Below the pieces are notes generated by a model. It had not been told where the DNA came from. It worked only from the letters and a program-made list of their open reading frames with translations, and made no database searches. A DNA stretch of 13,518 nt from SIG565 sp045594065 (GTDB lineage Bacteria; Bacillota; Clostridia; Oscillospirales; Acutalibacteraceae), in assembly GCA_045594065.1 (NCBI GenBank), contig JAZNXU010000044.1, positions 1-13,518 on the forward strand, in the 5' to 3' direction. Shown here one piece after another: positions 1 to 7,453 of the stretch (the first letter of the stretch is position 1; each line of letters opens with the position of its first letter). A program made the translations under genes and the position numbers.

Positions 1-1478
1 AAGAGGATTACCTCGCGTATGGTGTCGGAATTAGTCAGCAGCATTACGGCTCTGTCAACACCGATTCCCATACCGCCTGTGGGGGGCATACCGTACTGCA
101 GGGCGGTTAAGAAGTCCTCATCGAGCATCTCTGCCTCATCGTCACCGCGGTCGCGAAGCTCTAACTGCTTTTCAAATCTTTCGCGCTGAACACCTGGGTC
201 GTTAAGCTCGGAGTAGGCGTTTGCTAGCTCGGAATGGCAGATAAAGAGTTCAAAACGCTCGGTTAATCTCGGATCCTCGGGGCTTGCCTTGGTAAGCGGA
301 GACACTTCAACAGGATACATTGTAATAAATGTAGGCTGGATAAGCTTTTCCTCTACACGCTGGTCGAAGCAAGCATAAAGCGCGTTGCCCCAAGTTTTAT
401 CTGCGGTTTCGGATAATTCCACACCAACTGCCTCTGCGGCGGCAACCGCCTCGGCGTCGTCAGTAATAGCGCCGAAATCGATGCCGACATACTCTTTAAC
501 GGCGTCAACCATTGTGAGTCTGCGCCAACCGGGGGTAAGGTCGATTTTCTCGCCCATCCACTCTACTTCATAGGTGCCGTGAATTTCCTTTGCGGCGCCC
601 GAGATAATACCCTCGGCAATATCCATCATATCGTGGAAATCGGCATACGCCTGATAAAGCTCAACCGAAGTGAATTCGGGGTTGTGCTTCGGGTCCATAC
701 CCTCGTTTCGGAAAATTCTACCGATTTCATAAACCCTGTCCATTCCGCCGACAATAAGGCGCTTTAAGGGCAGCTCGGTAGCAATTCTCATATACATATC
801 AAGTCCCAATGTGTTATGGTGCGTAATAAACGGGCGTGCTGAGGCACCGCCTGCAATTGTATTAAGTACGGGTGTTTCAACCTCAATATAATTCATATCA
901 TCAAGATATTTGCGCATAAACTTGATAAACTGCGAACGGATAATGAAATTGCGCTTAACATCGGGATTAACGATTAAATCAACATAACGCTGACGGAAGC
1001 GTGTATCGGTATCTTTAAGACCGTGAAACTTCTCGGGCAGCGGCAAAAGGGATTTTGAAAGCAGTTCTATGGACTGAGCGTGCACCGAAATTTCGCCCGT
1101 TTTAGTTGTGAAAACAAAGCCTGTAAGACCAACAATATCACCGATATCCCACTTTTTAAATGCGGCATAGGTGTCTTCGCCAACATCATCGCGTCGAATG
1201 TAGAACTGGATGTTGCCGGTTGTATCCTGAAGACCTGCAAAGCTTGCCTTACCCATAATGCGGCGGCTCATAATTCTACCCGCTATCTTTACGGTTTTAC
1301 CGTCAAACTTCTCAAAGTTTGCCTTGATATCAGCAGCATAAGCATCAAAATCAAACTTGGTTTTAACAAAGGGGTCGTTGCCTTCTGCCTTTAAGGCAGC
1401 AAGTTTATCGTGACGCACCTTTATAAGTTCGCTGAGTTCTTCCTGTGTCTGATTGAGCTGTTCGTTTGTTTCTGACAT
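1..1478 (-). CDS. lysS: Lysyl-tRNA synthetase, class II (3' end cut by window edge)
   Basis: Charges tRNA-Lys with lysine using ATP, in the cytoplasm. 492 residues are visible from the ATG at 1478, and the frame is open to the left edge. Seen: an N-terminal OB-fold anticodon-binding domain (about residues 60-145, with KIAGRIMSRRIMGKASFAGL), then a class II catalytic core: motif 1 around 180-204 (ending YIEVETPVL), motif 2 at about 256-275 (FRNEGMDPKHNPEFTSVEL) and motif 3 at about 469-480 (GMGIGVDRAVML). Bacterial LysRS is about 490-510 residues, so only a few C-terminal residues should be missing. The start is supported by a purine-rich stretch (GGGATG) just upstream and by the usual Glu/Gln-rich N-terminus. 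It lies 55 nt downstream of greA on the same strand and is probably cotranscribed, a common pairing in Firmicutes. The visible part shows no frameshift or missing motif. Confidence 0.97.
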   Translation of the reverse strand, partial: MSETNEQLNQTQEELSELIKVRHDKLAALKAEGNDPFVKTKFDFDAYAADIKANFEKFDGKTVKIAGRIMSRRIMGKASFAGLQDTTGNIQFYIRRDDVGEDTYAAFKKWDIGDIVGLTGFVFTTKTGEISVHAQSIELLSKSLLPLPEKFHGLKDTDTRFRQRYVDLIVNPDVKRNFIIRSQFIKFMRKYLDDMNYIEVETPVLNTIAGGASARPFITHHNTLGLDMYMRIATELPLKRLIVGGMDRVYEIGRIFRNEGMDPKHNPEFTSVELYQAYADFHDMMDIAEGIISGAAKEIHGTYEVEWMGEKIDLTPGWRRLTMVDAVKEYVGIDFGAITDDAEAVAAAEAVGVELSETADKTWGNALYACFDQRVEEKLIQPTFITMYPVEVSPLTKASPEDPRLTERFELFICHSELANAYSELNDPGVQRERFEKQLELRDRGDDEAEMLDEDFLTALQYGMPPTGGMGIGVDRAVMLLTNSDTIREVIL

Positions 1479-1507
1479 TTATTTCACATCCCTTTTAAAA
1501 GCTGAAA

Positions 1508-1526
1508 GGGGCAGATACCCTGCCCC
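1508..1526 (-). other. Hairpin between greA and lysS (possible partial terminator)
   Basis: A 7-bp GC-rich perfect stem (GGGGCAG / CTGCCCC) with a 5-nt loop sits between the greA stop and the lysS start. On the minus strand it is followed by TTTCAGCTTTT, a broken U tract, so it may act as a weak or partial terminator that tunes lysS relative to greA. It could also be only an RNA stability element. lysS has no obvious promoter of its own in this gap. Confidence 0.4.
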
Positions 1527-1533
1527 GAATTTT

Positions 1534-2007
1534 TTATTTTGAAATCGCAAGAATTTTGAATTCAATTTCACCTGCAGGTGCTTCCGCAAAAACGGTGTCG
1601 CCCTTTTTGTGGCCAAGAAGTGCCTTACCCACGGGGGATTCATCGGAAATAAGGCCCTTTTCGGGATTGGCCTCTGCCGAGCCCACAATGCGGTACTCAC
1701 ATTCCTCTTCAAATTCAACATCAAGAATTTTAACCTTGGAGCCAAGAACAACAGTTTTTGTAGTGCCCTTAACATCCTCGATAATCTCAACATTTTTAAG
1801 CATAGCTTCGATTTCAACAATTCTTGCTTCAATCTTTGCCTGCTCGTTTTTAGCCTCATCGTATTCGCTGTTTTCCGAAAGGTCGCCGTAGCCGCGCGCT
1901 ACCTTAATTTTTTCGGCAATATCGCGTCTGCCCTCGGTTTTAAGGGTTTCTAGTTCCTCTTGGAGATTTTTAAGTCCTTCGTCGGTAAGTCTGATTTTCT
2001 TATGCAT
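1534..2007 (-). CDS. greA: Transcription elongation factor GreA
   Basis: Rescues backtracked RNA polymerase by inserting its coiled coil into the secondary channel and stimulating cleavage of the 3' RNA end. The 157 residues match the family length (about 155-160). Residues 1-75 form the antiparallel coiled coil; the tip carries GDLSENSEYDEAK at 41-53, with the acidic pair D42 and E45 corresponding to the catalytic D41/E44 of the E. coli protein. Residues about 80-157 form the FKBP-like C-terminal domain, including GSAEANPEKGLISDESPVGKALLGH. The ATG at 2007 is preceded by AAAGGAAG about a dozen bases upstream and gives the canonical short N-terminus ahead of the LTxEG motif. It is the first gene of a greA-lysS unit driven by a consensus promoter at 2085-2113. 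Confidence 0.97.
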   Translation of the reverse strand: MHKKIRLTDEGLKNLQEELETLKTEGRRDIAEKIKVARGYGDLSENSEYDEAKNEQAKIEARIVEIEAMLKNVEIIEDVKGTTKTVVLGSKVKILDVEFEEECEYRIVGSAEANPEKGLISDESPVGKALLGHKKGDTVFAEAPAGEIEFKILAISK

Positions 2008-2033
2008 TTTAAGAAGACTTCCTTTCTAATATT

Positions 2034-2076
2034 TATCTGCACTATTATGTACAATATTATATGTAATAAGCAGATA
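2034..2076 (-). other. Stem-loop in the greA 5' untranslated region
   Basis: Outer arms TATCTGC and GCAGATA pair perfectly, and the AT-rich interior continues with imperfect pairing (CTATTATGTA against the complement of ATATGTAATAA). On the minus strand the structure starts within a few bases of the transcription start predicted from the promoter, so it would be a hairpin at the 5' end of the greA-lysS mRNA. Such hairpins often protect against 5'-dependent decay. That role is inferred. Confidence 0.5.
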
Positions 2077-2084
2077 CAAAATGT

Positions 2085-2113
2085 ATTATATAATAAACAA
2101 TAAATTATGTCAA
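2085..2113 (-). promoter_or_regulatory. Consensus sigma-A promoter for greA-lysS
   Basis: On the minus strand TTGACA (2113-2108) and TATAAT (2090-2085) are separated by exactly 17 nt. Both hexamers match the consensus at every position. The predicted start is near 2078, giving a leader of about 70 nt before the greA ATG. Confidence 0.88.
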
Positions 2114-2144
2114 GTGGAATAATTTTTTATATTATAATACTTAA

Positions 2145-2167
2145 AGCAGCACCTAAACGGCGCTGCT
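2145..2167 (-). terminator. Probable terminator downstream of rnpB
   Basis: A 9-bp stem (AGCAGCGCC / GGTGCTGCT, one G-U pair) with a 5-nt loop begins about a dozen bases after the 3' end of rnpB. On the minus strand it is followed by TTTAAGTATT, a modest U tract. It separates rnpB from the greA promoter, whose -35 box starts about 30 nt further on. Confidence 0.6.
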
Positions 2168-2179
2168 CCGTTTTTAATA

Positions 2180-2509
2180 GTGAGTTAATCTATAAGCCGA
2201 GTTCTGTCGTGAACGACTATCTATCTCGACGCACGGTCGCCCGCGCGCTCAAGCCGCTTTTCAAGGCACACCGGACAAGTGTATCGCCTCTGTCAGCGTT
2301 GCTCCGGATAGGGTTTGCAGGCCCGTTTCGTCTCCGAACGGGCGGTGAGCTCTTACCTCGCCTTTCCACCCTTACCGCAAAATGCGGCGGTATATCTCTG
2401 TTGCACTTTCCCTAAGGTCACCCTCGGCAGCCGTTAGCTGCTATCCTGTCCTATGGGGCTCGGACTTTCCTCAGTCACATAAATGACCGCAGCCGTTCAA
2501 TTAACTCAC
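2180..2509 (-). ncRNA. rnpB: RNase P RNA, catalytic subunit (bacterial class A-like)
   Basis: This ribozyme removes 5' leaders from pre-tRNAs together with the protein RnpA, whose gene is also in this window. The minus strand shows the family's conserved blocks in the right order: GAGGAAAGTCCGAGC near the 5' end (CR-I/P4 5' side), AGGGTGA, GTAAGAGCTCACCG in the middle, and ACAGAACTCGGCTTATAG near the 3' end (CR-V/P4 3' side). The ends are set by helix P1: GTGAGTTAAT at the 5' end pairs perfectly with ATTAACTCAC at the 3' end. The length, about 330 nt, is a little short but within the range for the family. The 5' end falls where the upstream consensus promoter predicts it. Apparent open frames across this stretch are spurious. 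The end positions are accurate to a few bases. Confidence 0.96.
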
Positions 2510-2510
2510 G

Positions 2511-2535
2511 AAAGTATTTTACCATAAAATACTTT
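2511..2535. repeat. Perfect 11-bp palindrome over the rnpB promoter
   Basis: AAAGTATTTTA, spacer CCA, then TAAAATACTTT: two perfect 11-bp arms. The element covers the -10 box and most of the spacer of the rnpB promoter, between the rnpB 5' end and the -35 box. Its position is that of an operator for a dimeric regulator, but no matching regulator is visible here and AT-rich palindromes can arise by chance. Confidence 0.55.
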
Positions 2536-2544
2536 TCGTGTCAA
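2516..2544 (-). promoter_or_regulatory. Sigma-A promoter for rnpB
   Basis: On the minus strand TTGACA (2544-2539), a 17-nt spacer, then TAAAAT (2521-2516). The predicted start about 7 nt downstream coincides with the first base of helix P1 of RNase P RNA at 2509. The agreement supports both calls. Confidence 0.88.
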
Positions 2545-2598
2545 AGTGCAATTTTACGAATAATATATAAAGAATAGTTTATATTTTCGGAGGTATTT

Positions 2599-3663
2599 AT
2601 GGGTAACGAGATTTTTTCAAAATATTTTTTAGCCGCTAATTCTGCCGATGGCTTTTATTCAAAATTCGGGGATAATTTTGACACCGATTGGACTGCTTAC
2701 ATAATAAAAGGGGGACCCGGCACAGGGAAATCTTCATTAATGCGCCGTTTTGCCGCAAAGGCAAACGAGCAAAACACACAGGTTATACTTTGCCCCTGCT
2801 CTTCCGACCCAGACAGTCTTGATGCGGTTATTCTGCCCGACAAAAAAATTATTATTCTTGACGGCACAGCTCCACATGTTGTCGAGCCGCAAAACCCTGG
2901 TATGTGCGAGCAAATAGTGAACACAGGGAATTTTTGGAGCAGCGCAGCACTAAAGCAACGCTCTGACGAAATCACCGCCGCCAACAATGAAAATAAATCC
3001 TATCATAAAAAAGCGGCAGCATATATTACCGCTGCAGGTCAGCTGAAACGCTTTAATTTCTCGCATGCATTATCGAGCACCGATATAAACGCCTGCTTTA
3101 ATTTCGGTAGTCGCCTTGCCCGCCGATACATTAGAGTCCGCGGTATAAAAGCCAAGGAATGGGTAAGATTTCTTGGCGGTATTACGCCAAAAGGCTATGT
3201 GTTCTACAGCGAAACGCTCGAAAAGGATGCTGAGCGTTGCGTAGTAATACGCGACGAATTCGGCGCCGCAGCATCGGTAATACTTTCGGCTGTTAAGGAC
3301 TATGCCCTTGCCCGCCACCACGAAATTATAACGGTTAAAAATCCGATTTTGCCAAACGATATTACCGACGCAATTTTAATTCCCGATTTAAAGCTAGCGT
3401 TTGTGCGCGAAGAATACGAGAAAATTAATTCGGGGATTTATAAAACAAATGCGCGCCGCTTTTATGATTCAAAACGGCTAAACGCTGTAAAGGAAAAAAT
3501 GAAATTCAACAAAAAGGCAACCGATGCTCTTCTTTCCTCTGCTGCCGATACCCTCAGTATGGCAAAAACAGCCCACGATAAATTAGAAAAGCACTATGTT
3601 GCCGCTATGGATTTTTCGGCACTTGACAACTTCACAACCGAATTTTTAAACAAAGCCTTATAG
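2599..3663 (+). CDS. PRK06851-type tandem P-loop ATPase, second P-loop degenerate
   Basis: A soluble 354-residue P-loop NTPase resembling the uncharacterised PRK06851 family of Firmicutes; no function is established. Residues 34-46 hold the N-terminal Walker A (IIKGGPGTGKSS). CSSDPDSLDAVILPD (67-81) and LDGTAPHVVEPQNPG (87-101) are the recognisable family signature, the latter ending the first half. Residues 190-200 (RFLGGITPKGY) open a second copy of the fold: 214-229 align with the first P-loop but read RDEFGAAAS where GGPGTGKSS stands in copy one, and 254-268 (NDITDAILIPDLKLA) align with DSLDAVILPDKKIII. The second site therefore lacks the lysine and glycines needed to bind phosphate. The ATG has a strong GGAGG at 2589-2593. 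The gene stands alone, divergent from rnpB and convergent with secDF. No convincing promoter hexamers were seen in its 90-nt upstream region. Confidence 0.85.
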   Translation: MGNEIFSKYFLAANSADGFYSKFGDNFDTDWTAYIIKGGPGTGKSSLMRRFAAKANEQNTQVILCPCSSDPDSLDAVILPDKKIIILDGTAPHVVEPQNPGMCEQIVNTGNFWSSAALKQRSDEITAANNENKSYHKKAAAYITAAGQLKRFNFSHALSSTDINACFNFGSRLARRYIRVRGIKAKEWVRFLGGITPKGYVFYSETLEKDAERCVVIRDEFGAAASVILSAVKDYALARHHEIITVKNPILPNDITDAILIPDLKLAFVREEYEKINSGIYKTNARRFYDSKRLNAVKEKMKFNKKATDALLSSAADTLSMAKTAHDKLEKHYVAAMDFSALDNFTTEFLNKAL

Positions 3664-3682
3664 CCCTTAAGCATAAAAAAAT

Positions 3683-3702
3683 GCCTCCTCTTTCGAGGAG
3701 GC
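3683..3702. terminator. Bidirectional terminator between the ATPase gene and secDF
   Basis: A perfect 8-bp stem (GCCTCCTC / GAGGAGGC) with a 4-nt loop lies between two convergent genes. It is preceded on the plus strand by seven A's and a T (the U tract for the minus strand, ATTTTTTT) and followed by AAAATTTTT (U tract for the plus strand), so it can end both transcripts. Confidence 0.9.
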
Positions 3703-3709
3703 AAAATTT

Positions 3710-6025
3710 TTATCTTTTCTTAGCCCTATTTGCCATTTTCTCTTTATATTTAACCCAAAGCGGGATTGAGATAAAGAGCGATGAAGCCGAGCCAGATATA
3801 AGACCGAACGCCATCGGAATTGCAAAACTACGAAGTGTTGTAAGACCGAAAATTTCAGATACAACAATAATTGTGATAACCGCTAAAACGGTGGTTATTG
3901 TTGTAATAAGGGTGCGGGTCTTTACAGCATTTAAGCTGTTGTTTGCAAGCACCGCCAATTTCTCGTTCGGGTAAAGCTTTTTGCTTTCACGAATACGGTC
4001 GTAAACAACGATAGTATCATTAAGCGAGTAACCGAGAAGTGTAAGAATTACGGCTATAAGGTTGGAGTCAACCGGCAGGCCGAACATTGTACAAGCAAGG
4101 AACGCCACAATGCAGTCGAGAATTAGCGCAACATACGCCATTAATGCCGCCGACACACCACCTATATTCTTAAAGCGGAAGCCTACATAAATCACCACGC
4201 CTATTCCCGCAATAATCACAGCCACAAGGCTCTTAATAAAGAACGAGCCTGCAATGGTGGGGCTTACCGAGTTGGAATCGTAAAGGGTAATATTATTATC
4301 CTTATAGGTTTCTTTAAGCTTTGCGGTAAGGCTCTCTTGAAGCTCAGCCGAGAGTGAAGATTTATCCACAAGGCTTATAACTACCTGCTTAGAGTTGCCG
4401 CTCATATCGGTAGCGGTAGAAACCTCTGCTTTTTGTGAAAGGGTTTCTTCGGCTATAGCTTTTACAGCGGTTTCGTCGATTTCGCCTGTGTAGGAATACG
4501 AAACGCGTGAACCGCCCGAGAAGTTAATATCAAGATTAACGCCTAAAACAGCGGTGAGTATAACACCCACTGCAATAACTGCAGTGTAAACTATAATCGC
4601 AGGCTTTAAGAGCTTGTTGAAATTAATGTTAATATTCTTTCTCTCTTTCTTAGCCGCACCGTAAAGCCACGGATTTCTTGCAAATTTGAAGCGGGAAATG
4701 CTCTTTAGCATCTTGCTTGCTGCCCAAACACCCATAACAAGGTTGAAAATAACACCCACTAAAAGTGTGTAACCGAATGAGTAGATAGAGCCTGTGATTG
4801 CCGAGCCTAAGAAAGGCAGTAGGAAAGTAAATACTTTTGCAAGCAGGCTATCAGGTGTGCCGAATGCCGCCATTAAAACAATCGAAATTATAACAATGGT
4901 AACATTTCCGTCAACAACGGCGTTAAGGCTGTTGCTGTAGCCCGAGGCAATTGCACCATCGAGTGTTTTGCCGTTTTTAAACTCATCACGAATGCGCTCA
5001 AAAGCAATAACATTAGCATCAACACCCACACCTATTGACAGGATAATACCTGCAATACCCGGAACTGTGAGTGTAAAGCTGTCAAAGCTTGGGAAATACC
5101 CCGAAATGCAGGCTATCATTCCTGCTATCTGACCGACAAGACCGATAGATGCGATAACGCCGGGTAAACGGTAACGAAGTATCATAAGCAGGCAAATCGC
5201 CGCAAAGGCTATAGAGCCTGCAATTAACATTACATTCAGCGCATTTGAGCCGAGTGTGGGGGAAATTATCTGTAATTTATCCTTATCAACGCTCATAGCG
5301 AAAGGCAGCGAGCCGCCGTTTATTTTATCGGCAAGGTCGGTTGCGTATTCGTTGGTAAAGGGCGTTGTAGAGCCCGAAATAGTAGCACTGCCCTCGGTAA
5401 TATGCTCTTGTACATTAACGGTTGTAACATAACCGTCCTCGTTGTCCATCCAAATCGAAAGGGTCTTGTATTTTGCAGTAGCATCGGAAAACTTTGATTT
5501 GCCTGCGCTTGTGAAATTAAGAAGAACAACAGGATTGGCATCTTCATCGTATGCCACCTTAGCCGATTCAATATCGGTACTGCCTGAGAGCAGAACATTG
5601 TTTATGTCCTCATCACCGCAAATCTTTAAAACGGCGGTTTCGCCAAGCTCTGTTACTGCCGCCTCGGCATCAAAATCACTTTCATCTGCACTCCAAGGGA
5701 AGCGCACAATTACCTGATGATTAGCGGTATCGGTATAAACCTCATAATCGGTAATATTTTTACTGATAAGTCGGGTTTCTATTACCTCTTTGGCGGCCGC
5801 CATATCGTCGCTTGTTATTTCAGCATCGACAATATTGGGGGAATATACCGCCTCAACACCGCCCGAAATATCTATACCCCAACGGATATCGTTAGCACCC
5901 TTTAAATATATAATGCGGGTGTCACCAAAATAGTTGTCAATTCCGAAAAATGCCGTTAATGTGAGTGCTGTTATCAGTATCAGCAACACAAAAAAGGTAA
6001 GTTTCGAGGTCTTCTTGGTTTTCAC
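3710..6025 (-). CDS. secDF: Fused protein translocase subunit SecDF
   Basis: Proton-motive-force-driven membrane component that helps SecYEG complete export and releases substrates on the outside. The 771-residue protein is the single-chain SecD+SecF form common in Firmicutes. Residues 9-27 are TM1; 50-56 (GIDISGG) correspond to the conserved SecD entry motif; about 80-250 is the external P1 region; 257-440 hold SecD TM2-6, including GVGVDANVIAFERIRDE at 332-348. The SecF half starts near 470 (TM 474-495, DINFSGGSRV at 499-508), has a small external domain, then TMs from about 597, with GYSLNDTIVVYDRIRE at 665-680. Both signatures include the Asp residues implicated in proton coupling. The start is GTG, with GGAGG at 6035-6039 nine bases upstream. 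It is the second gene after the aminotransferase (17-nt gap) and ends at a strong terminator. Confidence 0.96.
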   Translation of the reverse strand: MKTKKTSKLTFFVLLILITALTLTAFFGIDNYFGDTRIIYLKGANDIRWGIDISGGVEAVYSPNIVDAEITSDDMAAAKEVIETRLISKNITDYEVYTDTANHQVIVRFPWSADESDFDAEAAVTELGETAVLKICGDEDINNVLLSGSTDIESAKVAYDEDANPVVLLNFTSAGKSKFSDATAKYKTLSIWMDNEDGYVTTVNVQEHITEGSATISGSTTPFTNEYATDLADKINGGSLPFAMSVDKDKLQIISPTLGSNALNVMLIAGSIAFAAICLLMILRYRLPGVIASIGLVGQIAGMIACISGYFPSFDSFTLTVPGIAGIILSIGVGVDANVIAFERIRDEFKNGKTLDGAIASGYSNSLNAVVDGNVTIVIISIVLMAAFGTPDSLLAKVFTFLLPFLGSAITGSIYSFGYTLLVGVIFNLVMGVWAASKMLKSISRFKFARNPWLYGAAKKERKNININFNKLLKPAIIVYTAVIAVGVILTAVLGVNLDINFSGGSRVSYSYTGEIDETAVKAIAEETLSQKAEVSTATDMSGNSKQVVISLVDKSSLSAELQESLTAKLKETYKDNNITLYDSNSVSPTIAGSFFIKSLVAVIIAGIGVVIYVGFRFKNIGGVSAALMAYVALILDCIVAFLACTMFGLPVDSNLIAVILTLLGYSLNDTIVVYDRIRESKKLYPNEKLAVLANNSLNAVKTRTLITTITTVLAVITIIVVSEIFGLTTLRSFAIPMAFGLISGSASSLFISIPLWVKYKEKMANRAKKR

Positions 6026-6042
6026 TTGTGTTTACCTCCGAA

Positions 6043-7317
6043 TTATTCTGCAAGCAGTTTTTCTAATGCCGCGAGTTTCACGGTATTAACTAAAATTTCC
6101 GAAGCCGCCTTAACCTGCTCAACCGCAGGATAAGAGGGCGCAATACGAATAGTGCTGTCTTTCGGGTCATTACCGTAAGGGTAGGTAGCGCCAACAGTGG
6201 TGAGCTTTAAGCCAGCCTTAGCACATAACGCCTCAACGCGCTTTGCTGTACCCTCCATTACATTAAGACAGATGAAATATCCACCTCGCGGATTTGTCCA
6301 GCACGCAATCTCCTTGCCGCCAAGTGCTGTTTCCAACGCATTCAGCACAGCGTCAAATTTGGGTCTCAAAATTTTCGCGTGCTTTTTCATATGGCTTTTT
6401 AGAACATCAAAATTCGGGAACATTCTCGCGTGCCTTAACTGATTAAGCTTATCGGGTCCTATAGTCTGGAAGCTCATACGCTTCTTTAACAGCTCCACAT
6501 TTTTCGGACTGCCGCCCTCGGCAGCAACACCGGCACCGGGGAATGTAATTTTAGAGGTTGAAGTAAACATAATAATGTTATCCTCGTTACCGTATTTAAG
6601 TGCCTCTTCATAAATGTTAAGCAGCTCGTCATCCTCATCATAAATACCGTGAACGGCATAAGCGTTATCCCACATCACGCGGAAATCTTTAGCCGCAGGC
6701 TTCATTGCCGCTATGCGACGGACTGTGTTATCAGAATAGGTTATACCCTCAGGGTTAGAGTATTTCGGAACACACCACATACCCTTAACCTTTTCGTCCT
6801 TAATAAGCTCTTCAACGATATCCATATCAGGTCCCTCGGAAGTGTTTGGAACAGGTATCATTTCAATTCCGAAATGCTCACAGATTGCAAAATGGCGGTC
6901 ATAACCGGGGCTCGGGCATAAAAACTTAATGCCGCCCTGTAACATCCATGGCTCGCCGCCCATACCGTGGGTCATAGCCTGAGCTATGGTATCGAACATC
7001 ATATTAAGCGATGAGTTACCGCCAACAATTATCTGGCTGTGGTCAATACCCATAATGTGTGAAAAAAGGTATTTAAGCTCTATAAGTCCGTCAAGTCCGC
7101 CGTAGTTGCGGCAGTCGGTGCCCTCACAGTTTTTAAATCCGCTTTCATTTCCCACAAGGTCAAAAATCTCGGAGCTTGAGTCCATCTGGTCAAAACCAGG
7201 CTTGCCGCGGGTCATATCGAGTGCGGTGCACCTAGCCTTTAGCACCTCGTATTCTGCCTTGACGCGCTTATATTCAAGCTCTAACTGAGCCTTTGTCATT
7301 TTTAAATAGCTTGACAT
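6043..7317 (-). CDS. Class I aminotransferase of the AspT/MocR-like subgroup (aspartate aminotransferase)
   Basis: A PLP enzyme, most likely exchanging amino groups between aspartate and 2-oxoglutarate. The 424-residue protein resembles subgroup Ic aspartate aminotransferases (Pfam Asp_aminotransf, typified by Corynebacterium glutamicum AspT) rather than the classical AspC type. Visible: the N-terminal signature LDMTRGKPGF (33-42), RNYGGLDG (70-77), cofactor-ring region CPSPGYDRHF (134-143), YSNPEG (186-191, Asn contacting PLP), WDNAYAVH (216-223, Asp pairing with the pyridine nitrogen), FTSTSKITFPGAG (251-263) with the Schiff-base lysine at K256, and RIAPSYP (391-397) with the substrate-carboxylate arginine R391. 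The ATG has AGGAGG at 7324-7329, six bases away. It has its own promoter and is followed after 17 nt by secDF, a pairing with no obvious functional link. Substrate choice is inferred from the family. Confidence 0.9.
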   Translation of the reverse strand: MSSYLKMTKAQLELEYKRVKAEYEVLKARCTALDMTRGKPGFDQMDSSSEIFDLVGNESGFKNCEGTDCRNYGGLDGLIELKYLFSHIMGIDHSQIIVGGNSSLNMMFDTIAQAMTHGMGGEPWMLQGGIKFLCPSPGYDRHFAICEHFGIEMIPVPNTSEGPDMDIVEELIKDEKVKGMWCVPKYSNPEGITYSDNTVRRIAAMKPAAKDFRVMWDNAYAVHGIYDEDDELLNIYEEALKYGNEDNIIMFTSTSKITFPGAGVAAEGGSPKNVELLKKRMSFQTIGPDKLNQLRHARMFPNFDVLKSHMKKHAKILRPKFDAVLNALETALGGKEIACWTNPRGGYFICLNVMEGTAKRVEALCAKAGLKLTTVGATYPYGNDPKDSTIRIAPSYPAVEQVKAASEILVNTVKLAALEKLLAE

Positions 7318-7349
7318 AAAAATCCTCCTGAATACAATTCAACTATTAT

Positions 7350-7378
7350 AATATACAATAAAAATATGCATTTTTCAA
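7350..7378 (-). promoter_or_regulatory. Promoter for the aminotransferase-secDF unit
   Basis: Minus strand TTGAAA (7378-7373), 17-nt spacer, TATATT (7355-7350). A TATAAT overlaps a few bases downstream but would need a 22-nt spacer, so the first pairing is preferred. The promoter is divergent from that of the PIG-L gene, with the -35 boxes about 25 nt apart. Confidence 0.7.
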
Positions 7379-7402
7379 GTGCAATATTAAAAATTAATAA
7401 AC

Positions 7403-7431
7403 TTGCAAATGCTCTTTTTCTATGTTATTCT
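7403..7431 (+). promoter_or_regulatory. Promoter for the PIG-L deacetylase gene
   Basis: Plus strand TTGCAA (7403-7408), 17-nt spacer, TATTCT (7426-7431). Two mismatches in the -10 box suggest moderate strength. The start would be near 7438, giving a very short leader that holds the ribosome binding site AGGCGG at 7441-7446. Confidence 0.6.
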
Positions 7432-7453
7432 TAGACTGTAAGGCGGTGTATTT

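Noticed and set aside
1479..1953. Several open frames overlapping greA on both strands
   Set aside because: greA is a perfect family match in length and motifs; the others are out-of-frame shadows.
2107..2415. Open frame of about 100 codons on the plus strand
   Set aside because: It lies almost entirely on the antisense strand of rnpB, whose conserved RNA blocks and helix P1 explain the sequence; there is no ribosome binding site.
4362..4370. Perfect DnaA-box consensus TTATCCACA
   Set aside because: It is a single occurrence inside the secDF coding sequence, with no neighbouring boxes or AT-rich unwinding region, so it is not evidence for an origin.
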